A stretch of 64,000 nt of DNA from Salinibacillus xinjiangensis (GTDB taxonomy: Bacteria; Bacillota; Bacilli; Bacillales; Alkalibacillaceae): contig NZ_WJNH01000007.1 in assembly GCF_009649735.1 (NCBI RefSeq), positions 1 through 64,000 of the forward strand, read 5' to 3'. Positions 34,882-43,771 of the stretch are shown here, piece after piece. A program made the position numbers and the translations under genes. Each line of letters starts with the position of its first letter. Position 1 is the stretch's first letter. The notes under the pieces are model-generated. The model was given only the letters and a program-made list of their open reading frames with translations, was not told the origin of the DNA and searched no databases.

Positions 34882-36042
34882 ATGAAACAAAAATTTCTTT
34901 TACTTATGACTAGTTTTCTTTTACTATTTGCTAGCCTATTTCCAACCTCGGTACAGGCTGCAGAAGGGATCACATTGTATACGCCATTAACAGGTTTATC
35001 GCTAACGCCTGGTGAAAAAGCTACCTATGATGTAGAGGTCATTAATAATTCTAGTGAAGTCAAAAGTTTAGATTTAGGTGTTGAGGATTTACCAAAAGAA
35101 TGGAATTACACCATTACGGCGGATGGTTATGCTGTGGATCATTTAGCAGTGAAGCCAAATGGTACGAAAACATTTCAATTAGATGTAGAAGTACCTTTAA
35201 AGATTGAGAAAGGAGAATATGATTTTAACGTTACAACTACATCAAGGACAGGTGCGACCACAAGACTACCCATGACAATTAATATTGCAGAAGAAGGTGT
35301 ATTTAAAACAGAATTAAAATCTGAACAAACCAATATGGAAGGGGATTCCAAATCTACCTTCAGTTATGATACAGAGCTTGTGAATCGTACAGCAAAGGAG
35401 CAACACTATGCACTTACAGCTGATGCTCCAAATGGTTGGAAAGTCAAATTTAAAGCGGATGGTAAGGATGTAACAAGTGTAACGGTTGATTCAAACCAAA
35501 CGAAAACCATTAGTGTGGATATCACGCCATCACCGCAAGCTGAAAAAGGAACATATGAAATTCCGATAAAAGCTCAAGCAGGAGAAGCAAGTGCTGATTT
35601 AAAGCTTGAGGCAGTCATTACAGGAACATACAGCATGGAGCTCACTACTCCGGATGGACGGTTAAGTTCGGACATTAAAGCAGGGGACTCCAAAGTATTA
35701 ACCCTACAAGTAAAAAACACAGGAACTAGTAAACTGACAGATGTTAAGTTATCTAGTAAGAACACTCCATCTGAATGGGAGGTAGAATTTGAACCTAGCT
35801 CCATAGATGGGATCCCAGCTGGACAATCAAGAACCGTGAAAGCAACGGTACACGCTAGTGACAATGCGATTGCTGGTGATTATGCGGTTGAAATGAGTGC
35901 CGATGCTCCTGAAACAACTTCAAATGCTCAATTTCGTATGAGCGTAAAAACTTCAATGGTATGGGGTTTTGTTGGAGTTGCCATTATTATTGCTGTCATT
36001 GTAGGGATGTTCTTCCTCGTTAGAAAATATGGGAGGAGATAA
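34882..36042 (+). CDS. Secreted/anchored protein with NEW3-type beta domains
   Basis: A 386-residue protein: signal peptide ending ...VQAAEG (residues 1-27), three repeated immunoglobulin-like beta domains of NEW3/NPCBM-associated type (about 30-138, 140-250, 255-355; note LTPGEKATYDVEVIN, and ADAPNGWKVKFK), then a membrane anchor (VWGFVGVAIIIAVIVGMFFLV) and RKYGRR. Domains face outside. It is followed after 2 bp by an ABC ATPase, so it is probably a partner of that transporter. Cargo unknown. Confidence 0.8.
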   Translation: MKQKFLLLMTSFLLLFASLFPTSVQAAEGITLYTPLTGLSLTPGEKATYDVEVINNSSEVKSLDLGVEDLPKEWNYTITADGYAVDHLAVKPNGTKTFQLDVEVPLKIEKGEYDFNVTTTSRTGATTRLPMTINIAEEGVFKTELKSEQTNMEGDSKSTFSYDTELVNRTAKEQHYALTADAPNGWKVKFKADGKDVTSVTVDSNQTKTISVDITPSPQAEKGTYEIPIKAQAGEASADLKLEAVITGTYSMELTTPDGRLSSDIKAGDSKVLTLQVKNTGTSKLTDVKLSSKNTPSEWEVEFEPSSIDGIPAGQSRTVKATVHASDNAIAGDYAVEMSADAPETTSNAQFRMSVKTSMVWGFVGVAIIIAVIVGMFFLVRKYGRR

Positions 36043-36044
36043 AC

Positions 36045-36992
36045 ATGACGGAAACCATTATAGAGTTAACGAACGTATCAAAGCAATATAAGGAAACAAC
36101 TGCAGTAAAGCAATTGGACCTGGCGATTAATCGTGGGGAAATTTTTGGCTTACTTGGTCCTAATGGTGCAGGGAAATCGACGACCATTTATATGATGCTC
36201 GGTTTGACGGAGCCAACAAAAGGGGAAGTCCATGTATGTGGTGTACAGGCGACCAATTATCCCATTGAAGTGAAAAGGAAGGTCGGCTTTTTGCCAGATG
36301 ATGTAGGATTTTATGAGGATCTAACAGGGCTAGAAAATTTAAAATTAACAGCTAAGCTCAATGGTCTATCCTCCGTTGAAGCAGAAGAACGGGCTAATGA
36401 ACTGCTTTCCCAGGTGAGGTTGGAGGAGGCAAAGGATAAAAAGGTTGGAAAATATTCAAGAGGGATGAGGCAACGATTAGGGCTCGCAGACATCCTAATG
36501 AAGGACCCTGAAGTAGTGATAATGGATGAACCAACACTAGGAATTGACCCCAAGGGAATTAATGAGCTTTTACATCTCATTAAAAGCCTGAGTGTGGAAA
36601 ATGGACTAACTGTTCTCCTATCATCCCATCAGCTTCATCAAGTACAACAAATTTGTGACCGTGTGGGGATTTTTGTTAAAGGAGAATTACTAGCTCAAGG
36701 CGATATTGAAAAATTGCAAACAGAGCTATTAAAGGATCATACCTATGTATATCGAGTGAAGGTTAATAATGCTGATTCTCAGCTAATAGAGAAATTGAGC
36801 ATGGAAGCAAACATCGAACAAATTGAAGAAGAGGATGGATTCTACTTAGTTCGACTAAAAAATGAAGACCAAGGTGAACTCGCACAATTTATGAATGCAA
36901 ATCAATATCAGCTCCTATCCTTAGAACGAGTTTCCTATGGATTGGATGATATTTATCAACGTTATTTCCAAGGGGGTGAATCAATTGAATAA
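36045..36992 (+). CDS. ABC transporter ATPase (CcmA/DrrA type)
   Basis: A 315-residue ATPase: Walker A GPNGAGKST (about 36-44), signature YSRGMRQRLGLADIL, Walker B VVIMDEPTLGID and H-loop SSHQLHQV. The C-terminal 90 residues are an extension typical of ABC-2 exporters. It overlaps the permease start by 8 bp. Confidence 0.88.
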   Translation: MTETIIELTNVSKQYKETTAVKQLDLAINRGEIFGLLGPNGAGKSTTIYMMLGLTEPTKGEVHVCGVQATNYPIEVKRKVGFLPDDVGFYEDLTGLENLKLTAKLNGLSSVEAEERANELLSQVRLEEAKDKKVGKYSRGMRQRLGLADILMKDPEVVIMDEPTLGIDPKGINELLHLIKSLSVENGLTVLLSSHQLHQVQQICDRVGIFVKGELLAQGDIEKLQTELLKDHTYVYRVKVNNADSQLIEKLSMEANIEQIEEEDGFYLVRLKNEDQGELAQFMNANQYQLLSLERVSYGLDDIYQRYFQGGESIE

Positions 36993-37983
36993 GGAGAAGT
37001 GGATCAAGAAAATTCAGGATTTTGCACACAGCCCTCTGTGGGTATTGACCCAAAAGGAAATTACAGATCATATTAAAAGCTTTCGTTTTAATATTTTAAT
37101 GGGCATAATATTGCTCACCTGTGTAGGTTCCTTATATACAGCCTTATCCACCATTAGAGATGTGGCTTCTAACATTGAAAGCAATCAACAGCTATTTTTG
37201 TATTTAAAGGTCTTTACGATAACAGATGAAGGAGGTACATTGCCTTCCTTTGTCACCTTCGTTAGTTTTCTTGGTCCCCTACTTGGTATTAGTTTGGGGT
37301 TTGATGCGGTTAATAGTGAACGAAATAAGAATACCCTATTACGTGTGATGTCACAGCCGATTCCCCGTGATTATATTATATTGGCAAAATTTCTAGGTGC
37401 CATTTCAGTTATAGCAAGCTTTATCTTTTCTCTCGGATTTTTAGTCATCGGAATTGGAATCGTATCAATGGGCATTCCGCCAACGTTTGAAGAATTCATA
37501 CGGATAATGACGTATTTAGTTATGATCATTGTCTATATCGGGTTTTGGCTTGCTTTATCGATTCTCTTTTCGATTCGATTCAAGCAGGCAGCAACCTCTG
37601 CTTTAGCTGGGATATCTATATGGTTATTTTTTAGCATTTTCTATGGAATTTTGGTTAATTTAATTGTCAATACATCTGTACCTGACCAGTTATTTCAACA
37701 AGCTGCTAGTGTCCAGCAACAGAGTCAGGAATTGCTCACCACACTCATGCGTTTTTCGCCGAACTATTTATTTACTGAAATTACGACTATTCTTTTGACG
37801 CCGAGTTTTCGTACGTTAGGGCCGATATCTATGGAACAGGTAGCCGGAACAATTCCAGCACCTTTGGAATTAGCCCAAAGTTTAACCATTATTTGGCCAC
37901 AAGTAATCGGTATTTTGTCCGCTGCGGTCATTTGCTTTGCTATTTCATACTTCATTTTTTTATTTCAAGAAATTCGTTCCTAA
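36985..37983 (+). CDS. ABC-2 family permease
   Basis: A 332-residue permease with six membrane segments; LGISLGFDAVNSERNKNTLLRVMSQPIPRDYIILAKFLG is the cytoplasmic coupling region. The preferred start is TTG at 36985, with GGGGGTG seven bases upstream; GTG at 36976 is an alternative. With the NEW3 protein and ATPase it forms a three-gene transporter operon ending at a strong terminator. Confidence 0.82.
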   Translation: MNKEKWIKKIQDFAHSPLWVLTQKEITDHIKSFRFNILMGIILLTCVGSLYTALSTIRDVASNIESNQQLFLYLKVFTITDEGGTLPSFVTFVSFLGPLLGISLGFDAVNSERNKNTLLRVMSQPIPRDYIILAKFLGAISVIASFIFSLGFLVIGIGIVSMGIPPTFEEFIRIMTYLVMIIVYIGFWLALSILFSIRFKQAATSALAGISIWLFFSIFYGILVNLIVNTSVPDQLFQQAASVQQQSQELLTTLMRFSPNYLFTEITTILLTPSFRTLGPISMEQVAGTIPAPLELAQSLTIIWPQVIGILSAAVICFAISYFIFLFQEIRS

Positions 37984-37991
37984 TTATTATA

Positions 37992-38037
37992 GAAAGAACC
38001 CGGAATGTACGGAGGCATTTACATTCCGGGTTCTTTC
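37992..38037. terminator. Bidirectional terminator after the NEW3-ABC operon
   Basis: A perfect 17-bp stem (37992-38008 with 38021-38037), 12-base loop, between convergent genes. Confidence 0.9.
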
Positions 38038-38048
38038 ATATATATCAA

Positions 38049-38561
38049 TTATTTCTTAACTTGTTTTTTAGGGTCCATGTCTTGGAAGGTTGCTTCTATT
38101 AAATGAAGGAATTCTATCATATCCCCAATTCGACTTCGTAGTGATTGGCGGTTTTTCTGGTCTGAGTAGTGTCCCTGTTCTTGAAGTACATTTTCAATTT
38201 CCTTGAGAGATTGTTTTTGTCGATCTGCGGCATCTAACCATTTATCTATATAAGCACTCATAAACTTCCGATATAAATGTTCACTGGCTTGGTATAAGTC
38301 TTTTCTGACACCCTTTTTCCAAACACGTTCCACAAGGTTCGATTCCAACAGGCTTCTTATTCCAGTACTCATTGACGTTTTACTTTTGCCCATGGCTTGA
38401 CTCATTTCATCAAGTGTCATCGGTTCCTTGTTTATATATAAGGTAACGAACAGTTTTGCATCAGATGGAGATAGGTCGAACATTTCAAGCGTCTGGGAAA
38501 ACTCAGAAATCAATTGATTATGTACGTTTTCTAGTAATTCTTTTTCGTTTGTCTTATGCAT
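38049..38561 (-). CDS. GbsR/OpcR-type regulator next to opuA
   Basis: A 170-residue winged-helix protein close in pattern to the one at 28411: [42 protein letters not shown]. GbsR-family repressors control choline and glycine betaine genes. It is divergent from opuAA with about 480 bp between, where a palindrome lies at 38710-38733, so it probably controls opuA; inferred from position. The ATG at 38561 has AAGGAGG upstream. Confidence 0.8.
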   Translation of the reverse strand: MHKTNEKELLENVHNQLISEFSQTLEMFDLSPSDAKLFVTLYINKEPMTLDEMSQAMGKSKTSMSTGIRSLLESNLVERVWKKGVRKDLYQASEHLYRKFMSAYIDKWLDAADRQKQSLKEIENVLQEQGHYSDQKNRQSLRSRIGDMIEFLHLIEATFQDMDPKKQVKK

Positions 38562-38709
38562 ATTAAAAAAGGGCCTCCTTAAGAACTTATGCTCAAATAG
38601 CACATTACTCTAAATATCACATTACTAAAGATAGGAAAATTATAAAAATAAGAAAGCAGGGAGTTATTGTTAGCAAATTAAAGTAATTTGGAGTAAAAAG
38701 TATGATAAG

Positions 38710-38733
38710 TTCGTACAGTTTTAACTGTACGAA
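38710..38733. promoter_or_regulatory. Palindromic operator candidate upstream of opuA
   Basis: Eleven-bp arms TTCGTACAGTT / AACTGTACGAA flank TT. It lies 150 bp from the regulator gene and 310 bp before opuAA. Size and symmetry fit a dimeric winged-helix repressor. The rest of the 482-bp gap (38562-39043) holds no gene and no convincing second copy. Confidence 0.5.
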
Positions 38734-39043
38734 AAATTTATTCTAAAATAAGAGTTTTTAATGTTTGTAATTTAGGTAGTAAAAAAGATATAGTTATATA
38801 GGTGCTTGATGAAAAGAAGGAATACATAGTTTTGTGCATGTGCGAATTTTGTAGAATATTGAAATCATACCTACTTATTAAGGTTGATGTTTATTATGAG
38901 TTTCTTTGCAAATATTAAAGAATATAAGAGATTTGACTTATCGTGCAGAAAACGCAAGACTATTATCCTATCTGTAATAAAGTGTGAATCAAGTGGTAAA
39001 TGGAGAAACACGGAGTACTCCAAATCATAAGTGAGGTGACAAA

Positions 39044-40258
39044 ATGAGTTCAATTAAGGTAGACCGATTAACGAAAATTTTCGGTAAACGTCCGAAACAA
39101 GCCGTGAAATACCTAGATGAAAATAAAACTAAGGACGAAATCCTGGAACTAACGGGTATGACGGTAGGTGTAAATCAGGCTTCATTCGAGGTTGAAAGCG
39201 GTGAGGTATTTGTCATTATGGGTCTGTCTGGAAGTGGTAAATCCACACTAGTCCGCTTGTTAAACCGCCTGATTGAACCAACATCAGGTGACATCTGGCT
39301 TGGTGATCAAAACATTTCAGAAATGAATAAGGAAGAATTGCGTAATTTACGCAGAAAAAAGATGAGCATGGTTTTTCAAAACTTTGCCCTTCTCCCACAC
39401 AAAACCATTCAAAAAAACACTGAGTTTGGTCTAGAAATCCAAGGTGTCGATAAAGAGGCACGTGCCCAAAAGGCAAAGGAGGCCCTGGAGCTAGTAGGAC
39501 TTGGAAATTATTTGGATAAGTATCCAAATGAACTTTCAGGTGGTATGCAGCAACGTGTTGGTTTGGCCAGAGCGTTAGCTAATGATCCTGAAATCTTATT
39601 AATGGATGAGGCCTTCAGTGCATTGGACCCATTAATTCGAAAAGATATGCAGGACGAATTAATGGATTTACAACAAACAATGAATAAAACCATTATTTTC
39701 ATTACACATGACCTTGATGAGGCATTACGTATTGGAGATAGAATTGCATTGATGAAAGACGGAAGCATTGTTCAGGTGGGTACTGCTGAGGAAATCCTTA
39801 TGGACCCAGCCAACGATTATGTTGAACGCTTCGTTGAAGATGTTGATCTATCGAAAGTAATTACTGCTGGTCATGTCATGAAGCGGGCAGAAACTGTAAG
39901 GGTTGATCGAGGTCCAAATGTAGCCCTAAAGTTAATGAAGGAAAATGGTGTATCCACAATTTATGTTGTGGATAATAAGAAAAAATTACTTGGCTATGTA
40001 ACAGCGGATCAAGCGGCATCAGCAGCACAGGAAAAGAAAGGGCTTGAAGATGTCCTAACAACAGACATTCCAACCGTTCATCCTGAGACTGTATTGGCTG
40101 ATGTATTCACACCGATGTTTGATGACAAGGCTCCGCTGTCAGTCGTTGATGATGCAGGTCGATTAGTAGGAATTATTGTACGTGGATCTGTTATTGGAGC
40201 ACTAGCTGGGGATAATAATGTATTAAATGGAAATGGGGGTGAAGAACACAATGGATGA
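39044..40258 (+). CDS. opuAA: OpuAA, glycine betaine ABC transporter ATPase
   Basis: A 404-residue ATPase energising glycine betaine/proline betaine import. Walker [10 protein letters not shown] (60-68), signature LSGGMQQR (about 164), Walker [14 protein letters not shown]. Residues 285-390 are tandem CBS domains ([20 protein letters not shown], then [18 protein letters not shown]), which in OpuA sense ionic strength or c-di-AMP. GAGGTG precedes the ATG; the end overlaps opuAB by 8 bp. Confidence 0.95.
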   Translation: MSSIKVDRLTKIFGKRPKQAVKYLDENKTKDEILELTGMTVGVNQASFEVESGEVFVIMGLSGSGKSTLVRLLNRLIEPTSGDIWLGDQNISEMNKEELRNLRRKKMSMVFQNFALLPHKTIQKNTEFGLEIQGVDKEARAQKAKEALELVGLGNYLDKYPNELSGGMQQRVGLARALANDPEILLMDEAFSALDPLIRKDMQDELMDLQQTMNKTIIFITHDLDEALRIGDRIALMKDGSIVQVGTAEEILMDPANDYVERFVEDVDLSKVITAGHVMKRAETVRVDRGPNVALKLMKENGVSTIYVVDNKKKLLGYVTADQAASAAQEKKGLEDVLTTDIPTVHPETVLADVFTPMFDDKAPLSVVDDAGRLVGIIVRGSVIGALAGDNNVLNGNGGEEHNG

Positions 40259-41087
40259 TACACAAATTTTACCAAAACTCCCATTATCGGATTGGATTGA
40301 ATCATTTGTAGACTTTTTGAAGGCTTACTTATCAGGATTCTTTGATGCTGTTACAGCTGTTTTAGAATTTATTGCAGAGGGATTTGTTTCCCTAATGGCA
40401 ATGGCACCACCTTATGTACTAATTATCCTGATAGCATTACTGGCATGGTGGGCAGTAAACTGGAAACTCGGTATTTTCGCAGTGATAGGTCTTGGACTTA
40501 TCAATAACCTGGGCTACTGGCCTGAGTTAGTTGATACCATTTCATTAGTTCTTATATCTGTATTTATTTCCATGCTTGTTGGTATTCCAATTGGTATATG
40601 GATGTCACAAAAGAATTCTGTGCAGTCTGTTATTACACCAATTCTTGACTTTATGCAGACAATGCCAGCATTCGTATATTTAATCCCAGCAGTTGTATTC
40701 TTCAGCCTTGGTGTTGTGCCAGGTGTCGTAGCAACAATTATTTTCTCTATGCCACCAACTGTTAGGCTTACAAACCTTGGTATTCGTCAGGTTGATAAAG
40801 AACTTATTGAAGCTTCCAATGCATATGGTTCTACGACCGGACAAAGACTGATGAAAGTACAAATTCCACTTGCTAGGCCAACCATTATGGCAGGTATCAA
40901 CCAAACAATTATGCTTTCTTTATCAATGGTTGTTATCGCGTCAATGGTAGGGGCTCCAGGTCTTGGAACAATCGTTTACAGAGCTGTAACACAGGTTCAA
41001 GTTGGACTTGGATTTGAAGGTGGTCTTTCTCTTGTTATTCTTGCGATGTTACTTGATCGCATTTCACAAGGTGCAAACAAAAAATAG
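40251..41087 (+). CDS. opuAB: OpuAB, glycine betaine ABC transporter permease
   Basis: A 278-residue permease. The EAA loop ([53 protein letters not shown]) is typical of OpuAB/ProW. About seven membrane segments. The ATG at 40251 has GGGGGTGAAG upstream; the open frame extends back to 40227 without support. An intercistronic hairpin separates it from opuAC. Confidence 0.95.
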   Translation: MDDTQILPKLPLSDWIESFVDFLKAYLSGFFDAVTAVLEFIAEGFVSLMAMAPPYVLIILIALLAWWAVNWKLGIFAVIGLGLINNLGYWPELVDTISLVLISVFISMLVGIPIGIWMSQKNSVQSVITPILDFMQTMPAFVYLIPAVVFFSLGVVPGVVATIIFSMPPTVRLTNLGIRQVDKELIEASNAYGSTTGQRLMKVQIPLARPTIMAGINQTIMLSLSMVVIASMVGAPGLGTIVYRAVTQVQVGLGFEGGLSLVILAMLLDRISQGANKK

Positions 41088-41095
41088 CATGTTCC

Positions 41096-41132
41096 CGGGT
41101 TTTCTACATCTCTTAGTAGATGTGGAAGCCCG
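41096..41132 (+). promoter_or_regulatory. Intercistronic hairpin between opuAB and opuAC
   Basis: A long imperfect stem (41096-41111 with 41118-41132) with no T tract. Likely stabilises the upstream mRNA end or tunes the ratio of permease to binding protein; inferred. Confidence 0.6.
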
Positions 41133-41170
41133 AACATATAAATTATTTAACATAAGGAGGAATTTTAATT

Positions 41171-42127
41171 ATGCTTAAGAAATTTAAATTTCTTGGTTTA
41201 GCCGCAGCACTAGTATTTGCACTATTATTGGCTGCTTGTGGTGGCGGTGAAGATACTGAACAAGAATCCGGTGATACTCAAAACGATGGTGGTAATGAAG
41301 ATGCTGCCAGTGGAGTAGAACTTGGTGAAGACGAACTAAATATTCCATATGTTGCATGGGCAGGTGCTCTTGCTCGTACACCATTAGTTCAACAAGTTCT
41401 TGAAGAAGTAGGCTACACTGTAGAAACTACACAGGTTGAAGCAGGTGCTATGTGGTCAAGTGTTGCTAATGATGATGCATCATTTATGACTGCTTCATGG
41501 CTACCAGCAACACACCAATCTTATTGGGAACAGTATCAAGATGACGTAGAGGTTGTAGGTGAATTCGTTGCACAAGCACCTCTTGCATTAACAGTTCCAT
41601 CATACATGGATGTAAACTCCATTGAAGACTTAAAGGGTAATGAGGAACTAGGTGAAGCAGTTGAATGGGAAATCGTTGGTATTGACCCAGGTGCAGGAAT
41701 TATGCAAAATACACAAACAGCACTTGAAGAATATGGCTTAGAAAACTGGTCACTTACTCCTAGTTCTGAAGCTGCAATGCTTTCTGAGCTAAAAACAAAA
41801 ATAGAAAATGAAGAACCAATTCTTGTTCCACTATGGAAGCCTCACTGGGCATTTGCTGAAATGGATCTTAAAATGCTAGAAGATCCTAAAGAAGTATACG
41901 GTGGTGCAGGTGACCGTATTGAAGCTGTAGCACATAAGAGCTTCAAGGAAGATTCACCAGCAGCATATGAAGTAATTCAACGTATTACAGAAGATTATAA
42001 CGAAGAAATGGAAAATGAGTTACTTGTAGCTATCAATAATGGTGCAGAACCAGCTGATGCAGCAAGCAAATACCTTGAAGACAATCCAGATCTACTTAAA
42101 AAGTGGACAGAAGGTATTGGTGAGTAA
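41171..42127 (+). CDS. opuAC: OpuAC, glycine betaine-binding lipoprotein
   Basis: A 318-residue lipoprotein: signal peptide with LLLAAC lipobox (Cys23), acidic linker (23-50), then a class F binding protein. Tryptophans that build the aromatic cage in OpuAC proteins are present in several blocks (VAWAGA, AGAMWSSVAND, TASWLPATHQSYWEQY, VPLWKPHWAF). It hands betaine to OpuAB. AAGGAGG precedes the ATG and a terminator follows. Confidence 0.95.
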   Translation: MLKKFKFLGLAAALVFALLLAACGGGEDTEQESGDTQNDGGNEDAASGVELGEDELNIPYVAWAGALARTPLVQQVLEEVGYTVETTQVEAGAMWSSVANDDASFMTASWLPATHQSYWEQYQDDVEVVGEFVAQAPLALTVPSYMDVNSIEDLKGNEELGEAVEWEIVGIDPGAGIMQNTQTALEEYGLENWSLTPSSEAAMLSELKTKIENEEPILVPLWKPHWAFAEMDLKMLEDPKEVYGGAGDRIEAVAHKSFKEDSPAAYEVIQRITEDYNEEMENELLVAINNGAEPADAASKYLEDNPDLLKKWTEGIGE

Positions 42128-42146
42128 TTCATAAAAATCATTTAAT

Positions 42147-42179
42147 AGAGCTGTCTCATAGGATGAGGCAGCTCTTTTA
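42147..42179 (+). terminator. Terminator of the opuA operon
   Basis: A 13-bp stem with one G-U pair (42147-42159 with 42163-42175), three-base loop, four T. Confidence 0.88.
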
Positions 42180-42190
42180 GTTATCAACAA

Positions 42191-42229
42191 AAAAGATGTA
42201 TGTTCACAATGGAACATACATCTTTTTTT
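42191..42229. terminator. Second, bidirectional terminator (opuA / yhaH)
   Basis: A perfect 15-bp stem (42191-42205 with 42212-42226) followed by T on the plus side and, because of the A tract, T on the minus side, ending yhaH. Confidence 0.9.
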
Positions 42230-42599
42230 ATGCTTTACTTTTCTGTGTATTCATCTTATCCTCTAAGTCTTTCAAGCTTTCTTCGACTTGCTTTAAGTGT
42301 TCCTGTATGTTGGCCTGGTGGGGCTCAATTGTCTCCTTCCAGCTATCAATTGATTCCTTTACATCTTGAGATAGCTCTTTAAGTAAAACGGCTCCTTCTT
42401 TAGTCGTTTTAGTAAGTTGATTTTTTAAATCTAGGCTTTCATTTTTTAATTCTAGAATGGTTTGTTTAAGCTTCAGGCTTTGCTCTCTTGTTTTGCGGCG
42501 AATATCTTCACCTGAGGCCGGAGTGGTTAGTAATGTTGCGGATGCTCCAATTACACTACCAAAAAGAAAGCCAAGGAATAATGATTTTCCGTTTGCCAT
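42228..42599 (-). CDS. yhaH: YhaH, YtxH-domain protein
   Basis: A 123-residue protein with a YtxH domain: one membrane helix (LFLGFLFGSVIGASATLLTTPASGEDIRRKTR) and a long amphipathic coil with regular lysine, leucine and glutamate. YtxH-type proteins are general-stress or cell-surface proteins; exact role unknown. GGGGG precedes the ATG on the minus strand. In B. subtilis yhaH lies directly next to hpr (scoC). Confidence 0.85.
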   Translation of the reverse strand: MANGKSLFLGFLFGSVIGASATLLTTPASGEDIRRKTREQSLKLKQTILELKNESLDLKNQLTKTTKEGAVLLKELSQDVKESIDSWKETIEPHQANIQEHLKQVEESLKDLEDKMNTQKSKA

Positions 42600-42798
42600 T
42601 ATGTAACCCCCTTCAATATTTAAAGCGTCATAAGTATCCGTTTCAATGAAATAAAAAAGGTTAATAACTTCCGTCAGATTGATTCATTATTTATCATTTG
42701 ACGATTTATTATTATTATAACGTGTTTTGTGGAGAATGTTTAGGGAATTAGCTAGAAAAACTTAACTTGTCACATATTTATTCTAGGGTAAAACAAAA

Positions 42799-42825
42799 AT
42801 CTCTAGAGGGTTAGCTCTAGAGATT
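42799..42825 (-). terminator. Terminator of trpP
   Basis: An 11-bp stem (AATCTCTAGAG / CTCTAGAGATT) and five T on the minus strand. Confidence 0.87.
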
Positions 42826-42841
42826 GAGTGCGACCGCCTAT

Positions 42842-43369
42842 TTACGCTTCTTGTAACGAAATGGACGAACGCTTCATAATGGATTGTAAGATTGGATAAA
42901 CAACAAAAATAATTACTGTGTTGGCAATTGTTGCTGGTATGACAACTGTTGCAAATAGGGCACCGAATCCAGCACCTAAGTCTACACCGACAATAAATAG
43001 GGCAACAGATAAGAAAACGGAGCCACTAATCATCGTACCGAATGCTGTCATAACAGGAGCTAATACAACATCTTTAACAACTTTAGATAATAGTACATAT
43101 AATCCGAAGAATGCAAAAGCGGTAATTGGTTTGTCAATCAGGTTAGAAATTTGGCCACCTGGCATTGTCGTGGTAATTGCCGTTAATATTCCTGTTGCAA
43201 AAGCCAATACGAGAACATATTTGACTCTTGGAAATAATAAAATTCCTAGGAACATCATGGCTAGTTGAAGATCAGGTTTCATTCCAAACAATACACCTGG
43301 CATGACTAAGTGTAAAACCGTACCAATTCCCAACAGTAAAGATAGTAATACTAAAATACGAATATTCAT
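42842..43369 (-). CDS. trpP: TrpP, probable tryptophan transporter
   Basis: A 175-residue protein with about five membrane segments, of the TrpP family (substrate-binding S-component fold), which imports tryptophan in B. subtilis. LHLVMPGVLFGMKPDLQLAMMF and TTTMPGGQISNLIDKPITAFAFF are typical. Translation starts at ATG 43369. The leader carries a TRAP target overlapping the ribosome site (43379-43406), so its translation should fall when tryptophan is high. Confidence 0.92.
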   Translation of the reverse strand: MNIRILVLLSLLLGIGTVLHLVMPGVLFGMKPDLQLAMMFLGILLFPRVKYVLVLAFATGILTAITTTMPGGQISNLIDKPITAFAFFGLYVLLSKVVKDVVLAPVMTAFGTMISGSVFLSVALFIVGVDLGAGFGALFATVVIPATIANTVIIFVVYPILQSIMKRSSISLQEA

Positions 43370-43378
43370 TTGTTATTC

Positions 43379-43406
43379 CTCTCCTCTTCTAAACTAAACT
43401 CATCTA
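43379..43406 (-). promoter_or_regulatory. TRAP (MtrB) binding site in the trpP leader
   Basis: Reading the minus strand, UAG, GAG, UAG, UAG, GAG, GAG occur with exactly two bases between each (triplets at 43404, 43399, 43394, 43389, 43384 and 43379). The last triplets overlap the GAGGAGAGG ribosome site. Tryptophan-bound TRAP is an 11-mer that wraps such RNA; binding here would hide the ribosome site, as shown for trpP in B. subtilis. Confidence 0.88.
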
Positions 43407-43506
43407 TATTCTTTCCAGCCATATCCTCACGATTGACTGCGAAAGTATAGGAGTATTATACCAGATATAGGGCGACATATAAAGAGTTATTTTCTACATT
43501 TGGTTA

Positions 43507-43521
43507 AATTTTCTGAATAAT
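43507..43521. promoter_or_regulatory. CodY-like site upstream of trpP
   Basis: The 15-mer matches the CodY consensus at 13 of 15 positions and lies 138 bp before the trpP start. Possible amino acid-responsive control; weak on its own. Confidence 0.35.
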
Positions 43522-43547
43522 ATATGGTGAGCCGGTCCTAGCTCGGA

Positions 43548-43711
43548 ATGAAGGCCTAAGGATAGAAGGGGAGTTTAAGAAATGTCCATCAGCAGGGGGA
43601 TAAAGGCCAGGAGGGAATCAAATGGCTACTGTAAAGTCCTTCAACAAGGGTATGAGGGACAAAGCGAGAATGAAGTAATAAAAAAAGTCCTTCATGAAGA
43701 GCATGAAGGAC
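43548..43711. repeat. Degenerate 52-bp-period array, three to four units
   Basis: ATGAAGGAC-like half-sites start at 43548, 43600, 43652 and 43703, and GTCCTTCA-like inverted half-sites at about 43583, 43635 and 43686. Intervals are 52, 52 and 51 bp, and the half-sites sit 35 bp apart, exactly as in the array at 47834. The last unit is the hit terminator. It fills the trpP-hit gap. Confidence 0.75.
43687..43711 (-). terminator. Terminator of hit
   Basis: A perfect 10-bp stem (GTCCTTCATG / CATGAAGGAC) with a T tract on the minus strand. It is also the last unit of the 52-bp array. Confidence 0.85.
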
Positions 43712-43771
43712 AGAACCGTTAAATTTGACAAAAGACTGGTACATCCTTTTGCCAAATGAATATGTATGGTG

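Noticed and set aside
38871-39053. Minus-strand 60-codon frame in the opuA upstream region
   Set aside because: No ribosome site and no resemblance to any family; it would overlap the opuAA start.
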